This document shows, piece after piece, positions 57,033 through 64,000 of a stretch of 64,000 bases of DNA (positions are counted from its first letter, which is position 1; each line of letters starts with the position of its first letter). The position numbers were made by a program, and so were the translations under genes. The DNA comes from Comamonas sp. GB3 AK4-5 (GTDB taxonomy: Bacteria; Pseudomonadota; Gammaproteobacteria; Burkholderiales; Burkholderiaceae_C), in contig NZ_CP166730.1 in assembly GCF_041320665.1 (NCBI RefSeq), positions 682,001 through 746,000 of the forward strand. Direction: 5' to 3'. Below the pieces are notes generated by a model. It saw nothing but the letters and a program-made list of their open reading frames with translations, did no database searches and had not been told where the DNA came from.

Positions 57033-57165
57033 GAACACCCCCCTGAGTCGCCTGCGGCGCCTTCCCCCCGCTCTCGCTTCGCTGCGCTCGCGGGCTGGGG
57101 GACGCTGTCAGCGCGGCGGGGCGGCCCTTGCGCGGCAGCCCTGGCATGGGCCGCGCCAGTTTTGT
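57033..57165. repeat. GC-rich dispersed intergenic repeat, copy 3, inside the transporter operon
   Basis: Blocks ACACCCCCCTGAG, GGCGCCTTCCCCCC, GCTGGGGGACG, GCGGGGCGGCCCTTGCG and GGGCCGCGCCAGT occur in the same order as in the element at 11355-11466. It contains a CGCTCTCGCTTCGCTGCG hairpin region. It interrupts an otherwise tight operon between the two ATPase genes. Confidence 0.7.
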
Positions 57166-57185
57166 GTGCCATGGCCCTGGCTTGG

Positions 57186-57224
57186 CTCCCTCGCCCCTTC
57201 GGGGAGAGGGCTGGGGTGAGGGGA
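57186..57224. repeat. CCCTC/GAGGG palindromic repeat (REP-like)
   Basis: The segment CCCTCGCCCC, TTC, GGGGAGAGGG followed by CTGGGGTGAGGG is a widespread proteobacterial intergenic palindrome. It forms a stable hairpin and lies 60 bp before the second ATPase gene. The rest of the 57022-57283 gap shows only that gene's start signals. Confidence 0.65.
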
Positions 57225-57283
57225 CTCGCCAAGAAGAACGCTGATCGTATGGATGAAATAAAGCACTGGAAGGGCGGAAGAGC

Positions 57284-57979
57284 ATGCTCGAGGTAAAGCA
57301 ATTGCAGGTGGGCTATGGCGAATCCAATGTGGTGCACCAGGTGTCGCTGCAAGTGGAGGCGGGTGAGGCCGTGGCGCTGATGGGGCGCAATGGCATGGGC
57401 AAGACCACATTGCTCAAGGCCATTGTCGGCATGCTGCCGGCCAAGCAGGGCAGCATCACTTTGGATGGCAGGTCGTTGGCTGGTCTGCCCAGCTACCAGC
57501 GTGTGCGCTGCGGCATGGCCTTTGTGCCGCAGGGGCGCATGATTTTTCCGCAGCTCACGGTGGAGGAAAACCTGCTGGTGGCCATGGACCGCAACCACGC
57601 GCGCACCAAGACCGTGCCTGGCTATGTGCATGCGGCCTTTCCGGTGCTGGCCGAGATGCGCCACCGCAAGGGCGGCAATCTTTCGGGCGGTCAGCAGCAG
57701 ATGCTGGCGATTGCGCGGGCGCTGGTCAGCAACCCCCAGGTGCTGATCCTGGATGAGCCTACCGAGGGCATTCAGCCTTCCATCATCAAGGATATGGCAC
57801 GGATCTTGAATCTGTTGCGGCGTGAGCGCGGCTTCGCCTTGCTGGTTTCCGAGCAGGTGCTGAGCTTTGCACTCGATCTGGCAGACCGCTTTCTGGTGAT
57901 CGACCGTGGACGGATCGTCCACGAGGAATACCGCGCAACCCTGGACCGCGACAAGGTCAGCGCATTCCTGACCGTGTGA
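57284..57979 (+). CDS. ABC transporter ATP-binding protein (LivF/UrtE-like)
   Basis: This 231-residue ATPase has Walker [28 protein letters not shown] (LivF-type Q-loop region), signature [15 protein letters not shown] and Walker [14 protein letters not shown]. It is the usual fifth component of the branched-chain-type importer. It follows a repeat-filled gap after the first ATPase gene and precedes the amidase gene by 31 nt. Confidence 0.93.
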   Translation: MLEVKQLQVGYGESNVVHQVSLQVEAGEAVALMGRNGMGKTTLLKAIVGMLPAKQGSITLDGRSLAGLPSYQRVRCGMAFVPQGRMIFPQLTVEENLLVAMDRNHARTKTVPGYVHAAFPVLAEMRHRKGGNLSGGQQQMLAIARALVSNPQVLILDEPTEGIQPSIIKDMARILNLLRRERGFALLVSEQVLSFALDLADRFLVIDRGRIVHEEYRATLDRDKVSAFLTV

Positions 57980-58010
57980 CGGTCAACAAGCAACCCAAGT
58001 GGAGACAACG

Positions 58011-59048
58011 ATGCGACATGGTGATATTTCAAGCAGTGCCGATGCCGTTGGCGTGGCCGTGGTGAATTACAAGATGCCGCGCCTGCATACCAAGGCGGAG
58101 GTGCTTGCGAACGCACACAAGATTGCCGACATGGTGTTGGGCATGAAGCAGGGCTTGCCCGGCATGGATCTGGTGATCTTTCCCGAGTATTCCACCCATG
58201 GAATCATGTACGACCCCAAGGAGATGTACGAGACGGCCTCCACCATCCCCGGTGACGAGACGGCCATCTTTGCCGAGGCCTGCCGCAAGGCCAAGGTCTG
58301 GGGCGTTTTCTCGCTCACCGGCGAGCGCCATGAGGAGCATCCCCACAAGGCGCCCTACAACACGCTGATCCTCATGAACGACCAGGGCGATATCGTGCAG
58401 AAGTACCGCAAGATCATGCCCTGGGTGCCCATAGAAGGTTGGTATCCCGGCGACTGCACCTATGTGAGCGAAGGCCCCAAGGGCCTGAAGATCAGCCTCA
58501 TCATCTGCGATGACGGCAACTACCCCGAAATCTGGCGTGACTGTGCCATGCAGGGCGCCGAGCTCATCGTGCGTTGCCAGGGCTATATGTACCCCGCCAA
58601 GGAGCAGCAAATCCTGGTCTCCAAGGCCATGGCCTTCATGAACAATGTCTACGTGGCCGTGGCCAATGCGGCGGGCTTCGATGGCGTGTACTCCTACTTC
58701 GGCCACTCGGCCATCATCGGCTTCGATGGCCGCACCCTGGGGGAATGCGGGGAGGAGGACATGGGCATCCAGTACGCCGAGCTCTCCAAGCACCTGATCC
58801 GCGATGCCCGCAAGAACGGCCAGTCGCAAAACCACCTCTTCAAGCTGCTGCACCGCGGCTACACCGGCAAGATCAATTCCGGCGAAGAGGCCAAGGGTGT
58901 GGCGGGCTGCCCCTATGGCTTTTACGCCAAGTGGATCAACGACCCCGAGGGCACGCGCGAGATGGTGGAGTCCTTCACGCGCAGCACGGTGGGCACGCCG
59001 GAATGCCCCATCCCTGGTATCCCTCACGAGGCGCCCAAGCACCGCTGA
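58011..59048 (+). CDS. amiE: Aliphatic amidase AmiE
   Basis: This 345-residue nitrilase-superfamily enzyme hydrolyses short aliphatic amides (acetamide, propionamide) to the acid and ammonia. The catalytic triad is at the canonical positions: Glu59 (FPEYS), Lys134 (KYRKIMPW) and Cys166 ([12 protein letters not shown]). The sequence is very close to Pseudomonas aeruginosa AmiE throughout (start [27 protein letters not shown]). That, and the lack of FmdA features, favour amidase over formamidase. A GGAG ribosome-binding site precedes the ATG. The adjacent amide-type importer supplies substrate. A terminator follows, so expression may exceed that of downstream genes. Confidence 0.95.
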   Translation: MRHGDISSSADAVGVAVVNYKMPRLHTKAEVLANAHKIADMVLGMKQGLPGMDLVIFPEYSTHGIMYDPKEMYETASTIPGDETAIFAEACRKAKVWGVFSLTGERHEEHPHKAPYNTLILMNDQGDIVQKYRKIMPWVPIEGWYPGDCTYVSEGPKGLKISLIICDDGNYPEIWRDCAMQGAELIVRCQGYMYPAKEQQILVSKAMAFMNNVYVAVANAAGFDGVYSYFGHSAIIGFDGRTLGECGEEDMGIQYAELSKHLIRDARKNGQSQNHLFKLLHRGYTGKINSGEEAKGVAGCPYGFYAKWINDPEGTREMVESFTRSTVGTPECPIPGIPHEAPKHR

Positions 59049-59063
59049 GCCTTGTGTCCGCCG

Positions 59064-59093
59064 GCCCGCGCGCCGCTGTGTGCGGGCTTTTTT
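59064..59093 (+). terminator. Intrinsic terminator after amiE
   Basis: Arms GCCCGCGC (59064-59071) and GTGCGGGC (59080-59087), one G-T wobble, with an eight-base loop and six T residues. It may partly insulate the permease and later genes from amiE. Confidence 0.8.
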
Positions 59094-59119
59094 CCACCTG
59101 ATGCGAAAAGAGGCATGCC

Positions 59120-60433
59120 ATGAGCCAGACCCCGGCCGCCGACAATATCCTCGGTGAAGAGTATGAGCATGAGCCGGTGCCGCTCTCACAGCGGCGCAGC
59201 ACCTTTTCGGTGTCCATGGTCTGGCTCGGCTTTCCCATGATCATCACCGGCGCCATGACAGGCTCCATTCTCGTGGCGGGCATGGGGTTCAAGGCCGCGC
59301 TGCTGGCCATGGTCATCGGTAATCTGCTGATGTTCGCCTACGTCGGCGCGCTGGGGGTGTTGGGTACGGCGCGTGGTCACAACTTTGCGTTGCTGGCCAG
59401 CACCACTTTCGGCCGCAAGGGCTATGTGCTGGCCTCCGGGCTGCTGTCCACCTTGCTGCTGGGCTGGTATGCCGTGCAGACGGGCATCACCGGCAATCTG
59501 ATGCATACGGCCTTTCAGCTCGACTACCTCAGCATGACTGTTGCGGCGGGCATGCTTTATCTGGGCATCACCTTTGTCGGCATTCGTGGTCTGCATTGGA
59601 TAGGCATGGTGTCGGTGCCCTTGTTCGTCGTGCTGGGCGGGTGGGTGGCATGGCACTCGGCCACAGCGGCGGGCTGGGGGCAGGTGCTGGCCTATGGCGG
59701 AACGCAGGCGGCGCTGTCCATGTCTTTTGGCGTGGGCCTGACGATGGTGGTGGCGCTGTTCATCGATGCCGGCACGGTGACGGCTGACTTCAACCGCTGG
59801 GCCGCCAACCGCCGCAGCTCGCTGATTGCCACGGCCTGTGCGTTTCCTCTTGCCAATCTGGTGGCCATGTTGGTGGGCGGCGTGATGACGGCCGCGCTTG
59901 CCCAGCCGCAACCACAGCCTTTTGGTCTGGACAATATGTTCGGCTATCTGCTGGCGCAGAACACCACATGGCTTTCGGTGCTGGCCTTTGTCTTTTTGCT
60001 GTGCAATCTGGGCTCGGTGTGCGCGCACTGCCTTTACAACGCAGCCGTGGGCTGGTCGCGCATAGGCTGTGGGCGCATGCGCGTGTTTGCGGTGGTGCTG
60101 GCAGCGGTTGGCATCGTGGTTGCTGCGGCCAATGTGTGGGCGCTGTTCATCCCCTGGCTTTCGCTGCTTGGCATTTTGGTGCCCCCCATAGGCGCCATCT
60201 TGATTGCGGACCTGTACTTTGTGCGGCCGGGGGCGCAGATTGCGGCGGATTGGCGACCGCGCGCCTTCATCGCCTGGGGCGCCGGTTCGTTGGTGGCCTA
60301 TGCCACCGAGACCATGGCGCCAGAACTGTCCACTGCTGTGGCAGCTTTCATCGCAGCCGGGGTCTGCTACTTCGCGCTGCACCTGCGTGGCACGCCTATG
60401 GTGGGCAAGGCTACTTCCTCCATCGATCGTTGA
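59120..60433 (+). CDS. NCS1-family permease (CodB-like nucleobase/cytosine permease)
   Basis: This 437-residue protein has about twelve predicted membrane helices. The EHEPVPLSQRRSTFSVSMVWLGFPMIITGAMTGSI start and the ADFNRWAANRRSS loop are typical of CodB-type NCS1 transporters. NCS1 proteins carry purines, pyrimidines, hydantoins or allantoin with sodium or protons. Its place in an amide operon suggests a nitrogenous substrate such as a cyclic amide, which is inference. AGAGG lies just upstream of the start. Confidence 0.88.
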   Translation: MSQTPAADNILGEEYEHEPVPLSQRRSTFSVSMVWLGFPMIITGAMTGSILVAGMGFKAALLAMVIGNLLMFAYVGALGVLGTARGHNFALLASTTFGRKGYVLASGLLSTLLLGWYAVQTGITGNLMHTAFQLDYLSMTVAAGMLYLGITFVGIRGLHWIGMVSVPLFVVLGGWVAWHSATAAGWGQVLAYGGTQAALSMSFGVGLTMVVALFIDAGTVTADFNRWAANRRSSLIATACAFPLANLVAMLVGGVMTAALAQPQPQPFGLDNMFGYLLAQNTTWLSVLAFVFLLCNLGSVCAHCLYNAAVGWSRIGCGRMRVFAVVLAAVGIVVAAANVWALFIPWLSLLGILVPPIGAILIADLYFVRPGAQIAADWRPRAFIAWGAGSLVAYATETMAPELSTAVAAFIAAGVCYFALHLRGTPMVGKATSSIDR

Positions 60434-60454
60434 ACTCCCTTTGGATTCACCACC

Positions 60455-61465
60455 ATGGACTACCAAATCTTTGCGCTCGGCGATGTGGTCTTGCAGCGCG
60501 GCGCCACGCTGCGCAATGCCAGGCTGGCCTACCAAACCTATGGCAGGCTCAACGCCGAAAAAAACAATGTCATCGTCTATCCCACCTGGTACTCGGGCCA
60601 GCATGTCGACAACGAGTGGCTGATCGGTGAAGGCATGGCGCTGGACCCCAGCAAGTACTTCATCATCGTGCCCAATATGCTGGGCAACGGGCTGTCCTCT
60701 TCGCCCAGCAACACGCCGGCACCCTATGACCGGGCCCGCTTTCCCCAGGTCACGCTGTATGACAACGTGCGGCTGCAGCACCGGCTGCTGACCGAGTTGT
60801 GGGGGATCGAACGCATCAAGCTGGTGGTGGGCTGGTCCATGGGGGCCCAGCAGACCAACCAGTGGGGCTGCCTCTACCCGGAGATGGTGGAGCGCATCGC
60901 ACCGTTTTGCGGCTCGGCCAAGACTGCGCCCCACAACATCGTCTTTCTGGAAGGCGTGAAGGCCGCGCTGACTTCCGATGCGGCCTGGCATGGCGGCTGG
61001 TATGACAAGCCACCCACCACGGGCTTGCGTGCCGTGGGGCGCGTGTATGCGGGCTGGGGGCTGTCGCAGCCGTTTTACATGCAGGAGCTGTGGCGCAGCC
61101 TGGGTTACAGCTCGCTGGAGGACTTTCTGGTGGCCTATTGGGAAGGGTTTTTTCTGCCCAAGGATGCCAACAACCTGCTGGCCATGCTCTGGTCCTGGCA
61201 GCACGGTGACATCAGCGACAACCCCGTATTCCAGGGCAACTTCAAGCAGGCGCTGGCCGCGATCAAGGCGCGGGCCCTGGTCATGCCCGGTGAGATGGAC
61301 CTGTACTTCCCCGCCGCAGACAACGCCTGGGAAGTGGCGCAGATGCCCAATGCCGTGTGCAGGCCTATTCCGGGCGTCTGGGGGCATTTCGCGGGGGGCG
61401 GCGCCAACCCGGTGGACACGCAGTTCATCGACGACCAACTCAAGGAGTTGCTGGCCTATGAATGA
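60455..61465 (+). CDS. Alpha/beta hydrolase of the MetX (homoserine acetyltransferase) family
   Basis: This 336-residue protein has the fold and order of MetX: LRNARLAYQTYGRLNAEKNN at the start and LGNGLSSSPSNTPAPYDRARFPQVTLYDN. The nucleophile elbow GWSMGAQQ has Ser128, and likely acid and base residues lie in MPGEMDLYFP and GVWGHFAGGG. It lacks the GGSMGG elbow usual in true MetX, and its genomic setting is not methionine synthesis, so a hydrolase or acyltransferase of unknown substrate is more likely. It overlaps the MoxR-type gene by 8 nt, indicating translational coupling. Confidence 0.8.
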   Translation: MDYQIFALGDVVLQRGATLRNARLAYQTYGRLNAEKNNVIVYPTWYSGQHVDNEWLIGEGMALDPSKYFIIVPNMLGNGLSSSPSNTPAPYDRARFPQVTLYDNVRLQHRLLTELWGIERIKLVVGWSMGAQQTNQWGCLYPEMVERIAPFCGSAKTAPHNIVFLEGVKAALTSDAAWHGGWYDKPPTTGLRAVGRVYAGWGLSQPFYMQELWRSLGYSSLEDFLVAYWEGFFLPKDANNLLAMLWSWQHGDISDNPVFQGNFKQALAAIKARALVMPGEMDLYFPAADNAWEVAQMPNAVCRPIPGVWGHFAGGGANPVDTQFIDDQLKELLAYE

Positions 61466-62288
61466 AGCCCATGCCGGGGCCTCGGTGCTGGACCCCCTGG
61501 CCGCCTACAGGCTGGCCACGCCGCCTTACTACTACGAGGTGCAGCATGAGGTCGCCATGTTCGAGGCGGCCTACGCGCTGCGCCTGCCGCTGATGCTCAA
61601 AGGCCCCACGGGCTGTGGCAAGACGCGGCTGGTCGAGCATATGGCCTGGAAGCTGGGGCGGCCGCTGGTCACGGTGGCCTGCAACGAAGACATGACGGCG
61701 GCCGATCTGGTGGGGCGTTACCTGCTCGATGCCCATGGCACCCAGTGGCATGACGGGCCGCTGACACAGGCCGTGCGCTACGGCGCGATCTGCTACCTCG
61801 ATGAAGTGGTGGAGGCGCGGCAGGACACGACGGTGGTCATCCACCCGCTCACCGATGCCCGCCGCCAGTTGCCGCTGGATAAAAAAGGCGAGCTGGTGCA
61901 GGCGCATCCGGATTTTCAGCTGGTGGTGTCTTACAACCCCGGCTACCAAAGCCATAGCAAAGACCTGAAGCAATCCACCCGCCAGCGTTTTCTGGCCATG
62001 GATTTTGCCTATCCGCCTTCCGAGCAGGAAGTGCAGATCGTGGCGCATGAAGCCGGGGTTGCGCTTGCGCTGGCGGGCAAGCTGGTTGCCATTGCCAGCC
62101 AGTCGCGCGCCCTGGTGGAGCGGGGGCTGGAAGAGGGCATGTCCACCCGCATGCTGATCCATGCAGGGCGTTTGATCCGCCATGGCATGGAGCCCGCAGA
62201 CGCTTGCGATCTGGCCATGGTGCGGCCTCTCAATGATGAGCCCGACCTGCTGTGGGCATTGAAAAGCCTTGTCGATGCGCATTTCTGA
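61458..62288 (+). CDS. MoxR-type AAA+ ATPase (CbbQ/NirQ/NorQ family)
   Basis: This 276-residue ATPase has Walker A GPTGCGKT (49-56), the Walker B strand ICYLDE (111-116), and HPLTDARRQLPLDKKGE in the pre-sensor region. VVSYNPGYQSHSKDLKQSTRQRF carries the sensor and arginine-finger residues of the CbbQ/NorQ subfamily. These ATPases work with a VWA protein to activate or insert metal into enzymes such as Rubisco or NO reductase. Here the VWA partner follows with a 14-nt overlap, but neither cbb nor nor genes are present. P. aeruginosa amidase operon also contains an ATPase gene (amiB); whether this is its counterpart needs comparison. Confidence 0.9.
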   Translation: MNEAHAGASVLDPLAAYRLATPPYYYEVQHEVAMFEAAYALRLPLMLKGPTGCGKTRLVEHMAWKLGRPLVTVACNEDMTAADLVGRYLLDAHGTQWHDGPLTQAVRYGAICYLDEVVEARQDTTVVIHPLTDARRQLPLDKKGELVQAHPDFQLVVSYNPGYQSHSKDLKQSTRQRFLAMDFAYPPSEQEVQIVAHEAGVALALAGKLVAIASQSRALVERGLEEGMSTRMLIHAGRLIRHGMEPADACDLAMVRPLNDEPDLLWALKSLVDAHF

Positions 62289-64000
62289 ACCCCACACGCA
62301 GGCCCGGCCCGATGTCTTGCGGGAGTGGGGGCGTGTCAGCGCGCATTGGCGCAGCGGGGACCAGGCCTTGCTGGCGCTGGCCATGGAGCGGCAACTGCCC
62401 CTGCTGCAGCGGCTGCTGCCGGCCAAGGACTGGCCGGTGCTGCTGGAATTGCTGGACGGGCTGCATGCTGCACACCCGAGCGCTGCCCTGGCTGTGGCGG
62501 GGCAGCTGGGCATGTTGCTGCAGCAGCTGGATGTGCAAGGGCTGCGGCGCTGGATACTCACCGGGCTGCGCAGCCACGAAGCCGGGTCGGCGGAAATACG
62601 GGGCGCCTACTTTCGGCTGCAAAGCCACAGCGCCATACAGTCCATGCACGCCGAAGCCGCGGCCATGCCGCTGACCCAGGCCATGCCCTCTCTGGCCTGG
62701 CTGCTGCATCTGCTGGCGGGTGAAGCCATTGCCGTGCAGCCGCGCGCGCAGCCCTTGCTGCATGTCGCTCCCGACCGGCCCGTGCTGGATGCCGGGCATG
62801 GCCTGTTTCTGCCAGACAGCTATACCGCACGCGACGGGGCCGATCACTGGGCGCTGCTGCGCGCGGCCGTGGCCCATGCGGCCGCGCATTGGCGCTACTC
62901 GCCGCGCAAGCAATCCGGCCGTGGTTTGAAACCCATGGGCCATGCCGTAGTGGGGGCGCTGGAGGATGCGCGTGTCGAATGGTTGTTGGCCCAGGCCTAT
63001 CCAGGCGTGCAGCGCTGGTTTGTGCAGGCCTTTGTACCGACCGCATCGCTCCAGCAGCGCAGCGATTTCGAAGGGCTGCTGGCCCGGCTGCACTGTGCGC
63101 TGGCCAACCCTTTGTATGTGGACGAGCATGGCTGGATTGCCAAGGCGCGCACCCTGTTTCAGGAGCTGCAGCTGCGGGGCGATTTATTCCGGCCGGCGCC
63201 GCTGCGCGAAGCCGCATCCGTTCTGGCCAACGACCTGGGGCAGATGCGGCTGCGCATGAATCTGCAGGGCTTTCATGTGCCTGCGGCCTACCGTGACGAC
63301 AACAGCTTTTTATGGGACCTGGGAGAGAACACCAGCGACCCGGCGCCCGAGCTGCTGGCACAAAGCGTGCTGCGGCCACAGGAGACGCAGCCTGCGCGGC
63401 CCGACAACGGTGACGTGCAGCCAGCGCCTGGCGCCACACCGATGGACCCTGTGTCGTTCTTCTATCCGGAATGGGACTATCGCCTGGAGCGGCTGCGTCC
63501 GGACTGGTGCACGGTGTATGAGCGCCAGCCGCCGCTGGCCGCTCGCAGCCGGACTCCTGCCGATGCAGCAGCCATTGGCCCGCACTGGCGCCTGGCCCGC
63601 CGCAGCAACAGGCATATGCGTTTGCGCAGGCAGCTGCAAGGGGATGAGCTGGACCTGGATGCCGCGATTGACTGGAGCGTGGACCGGCGCGCGGGGCGTG
63701 ATCCTTCGGCGCATATCTTTCGCGGCGTGGGCCGCGCTGCACCCTTGCTGCACCTGCTGGTGTTGGTGGATTTGTCGCAGTCCTGCAATGACCTGTTGGA
63801 GGGCCATGCAGGGCTTACCTTGCTGGGCTTGCAGAAAAAGGCATTGACCTTGCTGGCGCAGCGCGTGGACCGCAGCAGCGTGCGCCTGGCCATCCATGGC
63901 TTTCATTCGGACACGCGCCATGCGGTATCGTACTTTCGCCTGCTGGAGTTTGGCCAGCCATGGGATGGCACAGGGGAGGGCTGTATCCATGCGCTGCAGG
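62275..64000 (+). CDS. VWA-domain protein, NorD/CbbO-like (3' end outside window)
   Basis: The frame is open from the ATG at 62275 to the right edge (about 575 residues). An alpha-helical N-terminal part precedes a C-terminal von Willebrand A domain whose MIDAS metal site begins LLVLVDLSQSCND (D-x-S-x-S) at about residue 500. This order is typical of NorD/CbbO, the partner of NorQ/CbbQ ATPases. It overlaps the ATPase gene by 14 nt. The target enzyme it would help mature is not evident; the amidase itself needs no metal. The end of the VWA domain is missing. Confidence 0.85.
   Translation, partial: MRISEPHTQARPDVLREWGRVSAHWRSGDQALLALAMERQLPLLQRLLPAKDWPVLLELLDGLHAAHPSAALAVAGQLGMLLQQLDVQGLRRWILTGLRSHEAGSAEIRGAYFRLQSHSAIQSMHAEAAAMPLTQAMPSLAWLLHLLAGEAIAVQPRAQPLLHVAPDRPVLDAGHGLFLPDSYTARDGADHWALLRAAVAHAAAHWRYSPRKQSGRGLKPMGHAVVGALEDARVEWLLAQAYPGVQRWFVQAFVPTASLQQRSDFEGLLARLHCALANPLYVDEHGWIAKARTLFQELQLRGDLFRPAPLREAASVLANDLGQMRLRMNLQGFHVPAAYRDDNSFLWDLGENTSDPAPELLAQSVLRPQETQPARPDNGDVQPAPGATPMDPVSFFYPEWDYRLERLRPDWCTVYERQPPLAARSRTPADAAAIGPHWRLARRSNRHMRLRRQLQGDELDLDAAIDWSVDRRAGRDPSAHIFRGVGRAAPLLHLLVLVDLSQSCNDLLEGHAGLTLLGLQKKALTLLAQRVDRSSVRLAIHGFHSDTRHAVSYFRLLEFGQPWDGTGEGCIHALQ

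Noticed and set aside
52990..57979. Naming the importer urtABCDE (urea)
   Set aside because: The first permease lacks the long UrtB extension, the binding protein shares more with AmiC and FmdD, and the operon continues with an aliphatic amidase, not urease. The exact ligand remains open.
61458..62288. MoxR-type ATPase as CobS, completing the cobalamin pathway with cobalt insertion
   Set aside because: CobS also belongs to the AAA+ group, but this protein has the NorQ/CbbQ pre-sensor and sensor sequence, its neighbour is a NorD-like VWA protein, and the cob cluster is 54 kb away.
1..64000. tRNA genes, insertion sequences, integrase or attachment sites
   Set aside because: I looked for T-loop patterns, transposase and integrase-like proteins and flanking repeats by eye and found none; a covariance search could still reveal a missed small RNA.

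Overview
The window is GC-rich, densely coded DNA that reads as the chromosome of a betaproteobacterium, most likely in the Comamonadaceae (Comamonas-like). The inference rests on an SAH riboswitch in front of ahcY, a Bug-family TctC receptor, a GC-rich dispersed element seen three times, and the general protein character. No tRNA, rRNA, CRISPR array, insertion sequence or phage gene was found.

Region 1 (1-8.7 kb): the 3' end of kdpD, an aerobic cobalamin cluster (cobG-H-I-J, inverted cobK, cobL-E-M-F), then kdpE. The cobalamin genes lie between the two halves of a sensor-regulator pair that is normally adjacent. Region 2 (8.7-13.7 kb): a MerR regulator divergent from a DUF2938 membrane protein, with a 19-bp-spacer promoter; then a methyl-cycle group of SAH riboswitch, ahcY, tlyA (with an unusual acidic insertion) and metF. 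Region 3 (13.7-33.2 kb): housekeeping genes, namely rlpA, rlmJ, rplM-rpsI, erpA, a DHA2 exporter, anmK, an M23 peptidase, tyrS, glmU, an orphan histidine kinase, an Lrp/AsnC regulator and glmS, followed by a LysR / Bug receptor / gamma-glutamyltransferase group.

Region 4 (33.4-43.9 kb): a single gene for a 3,428-residue RTX adhesin with a LapA-type N-terminal retention module, near-identical 303-bp internal repeats and a type I secretion C-terminus. No secretion system is visible next to it. Region 5 (43.9-52.6 kb): a small DUF4148 protein and a heavy-metal RND efflux operon (A, B and C subunits) divergent from its two-component system, with a CusR/CopR-like box between them.

Region 6 (52.6-64 kb): an amide-utilisation operon made of a five-gene branched-chain-type ABC importer, an aliphatic amidase (AmiE), an NCS1 permease, a MetX-like alpha/beta hydrolase, and a MoxR-type ATPase with its VWA partner, which runs off the window. 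Upstream is a short leader with two consecutive hexaloop hairpins (A at loop position 1, G at position 4); the second overlaps an intrinsic terminator. This is the arrangement bound by ANTAR antiterminators such as AmiR, and it is the most interesting signal in the window. No ANTAR protein is encoded here, so its regulator must lie elsewhere.
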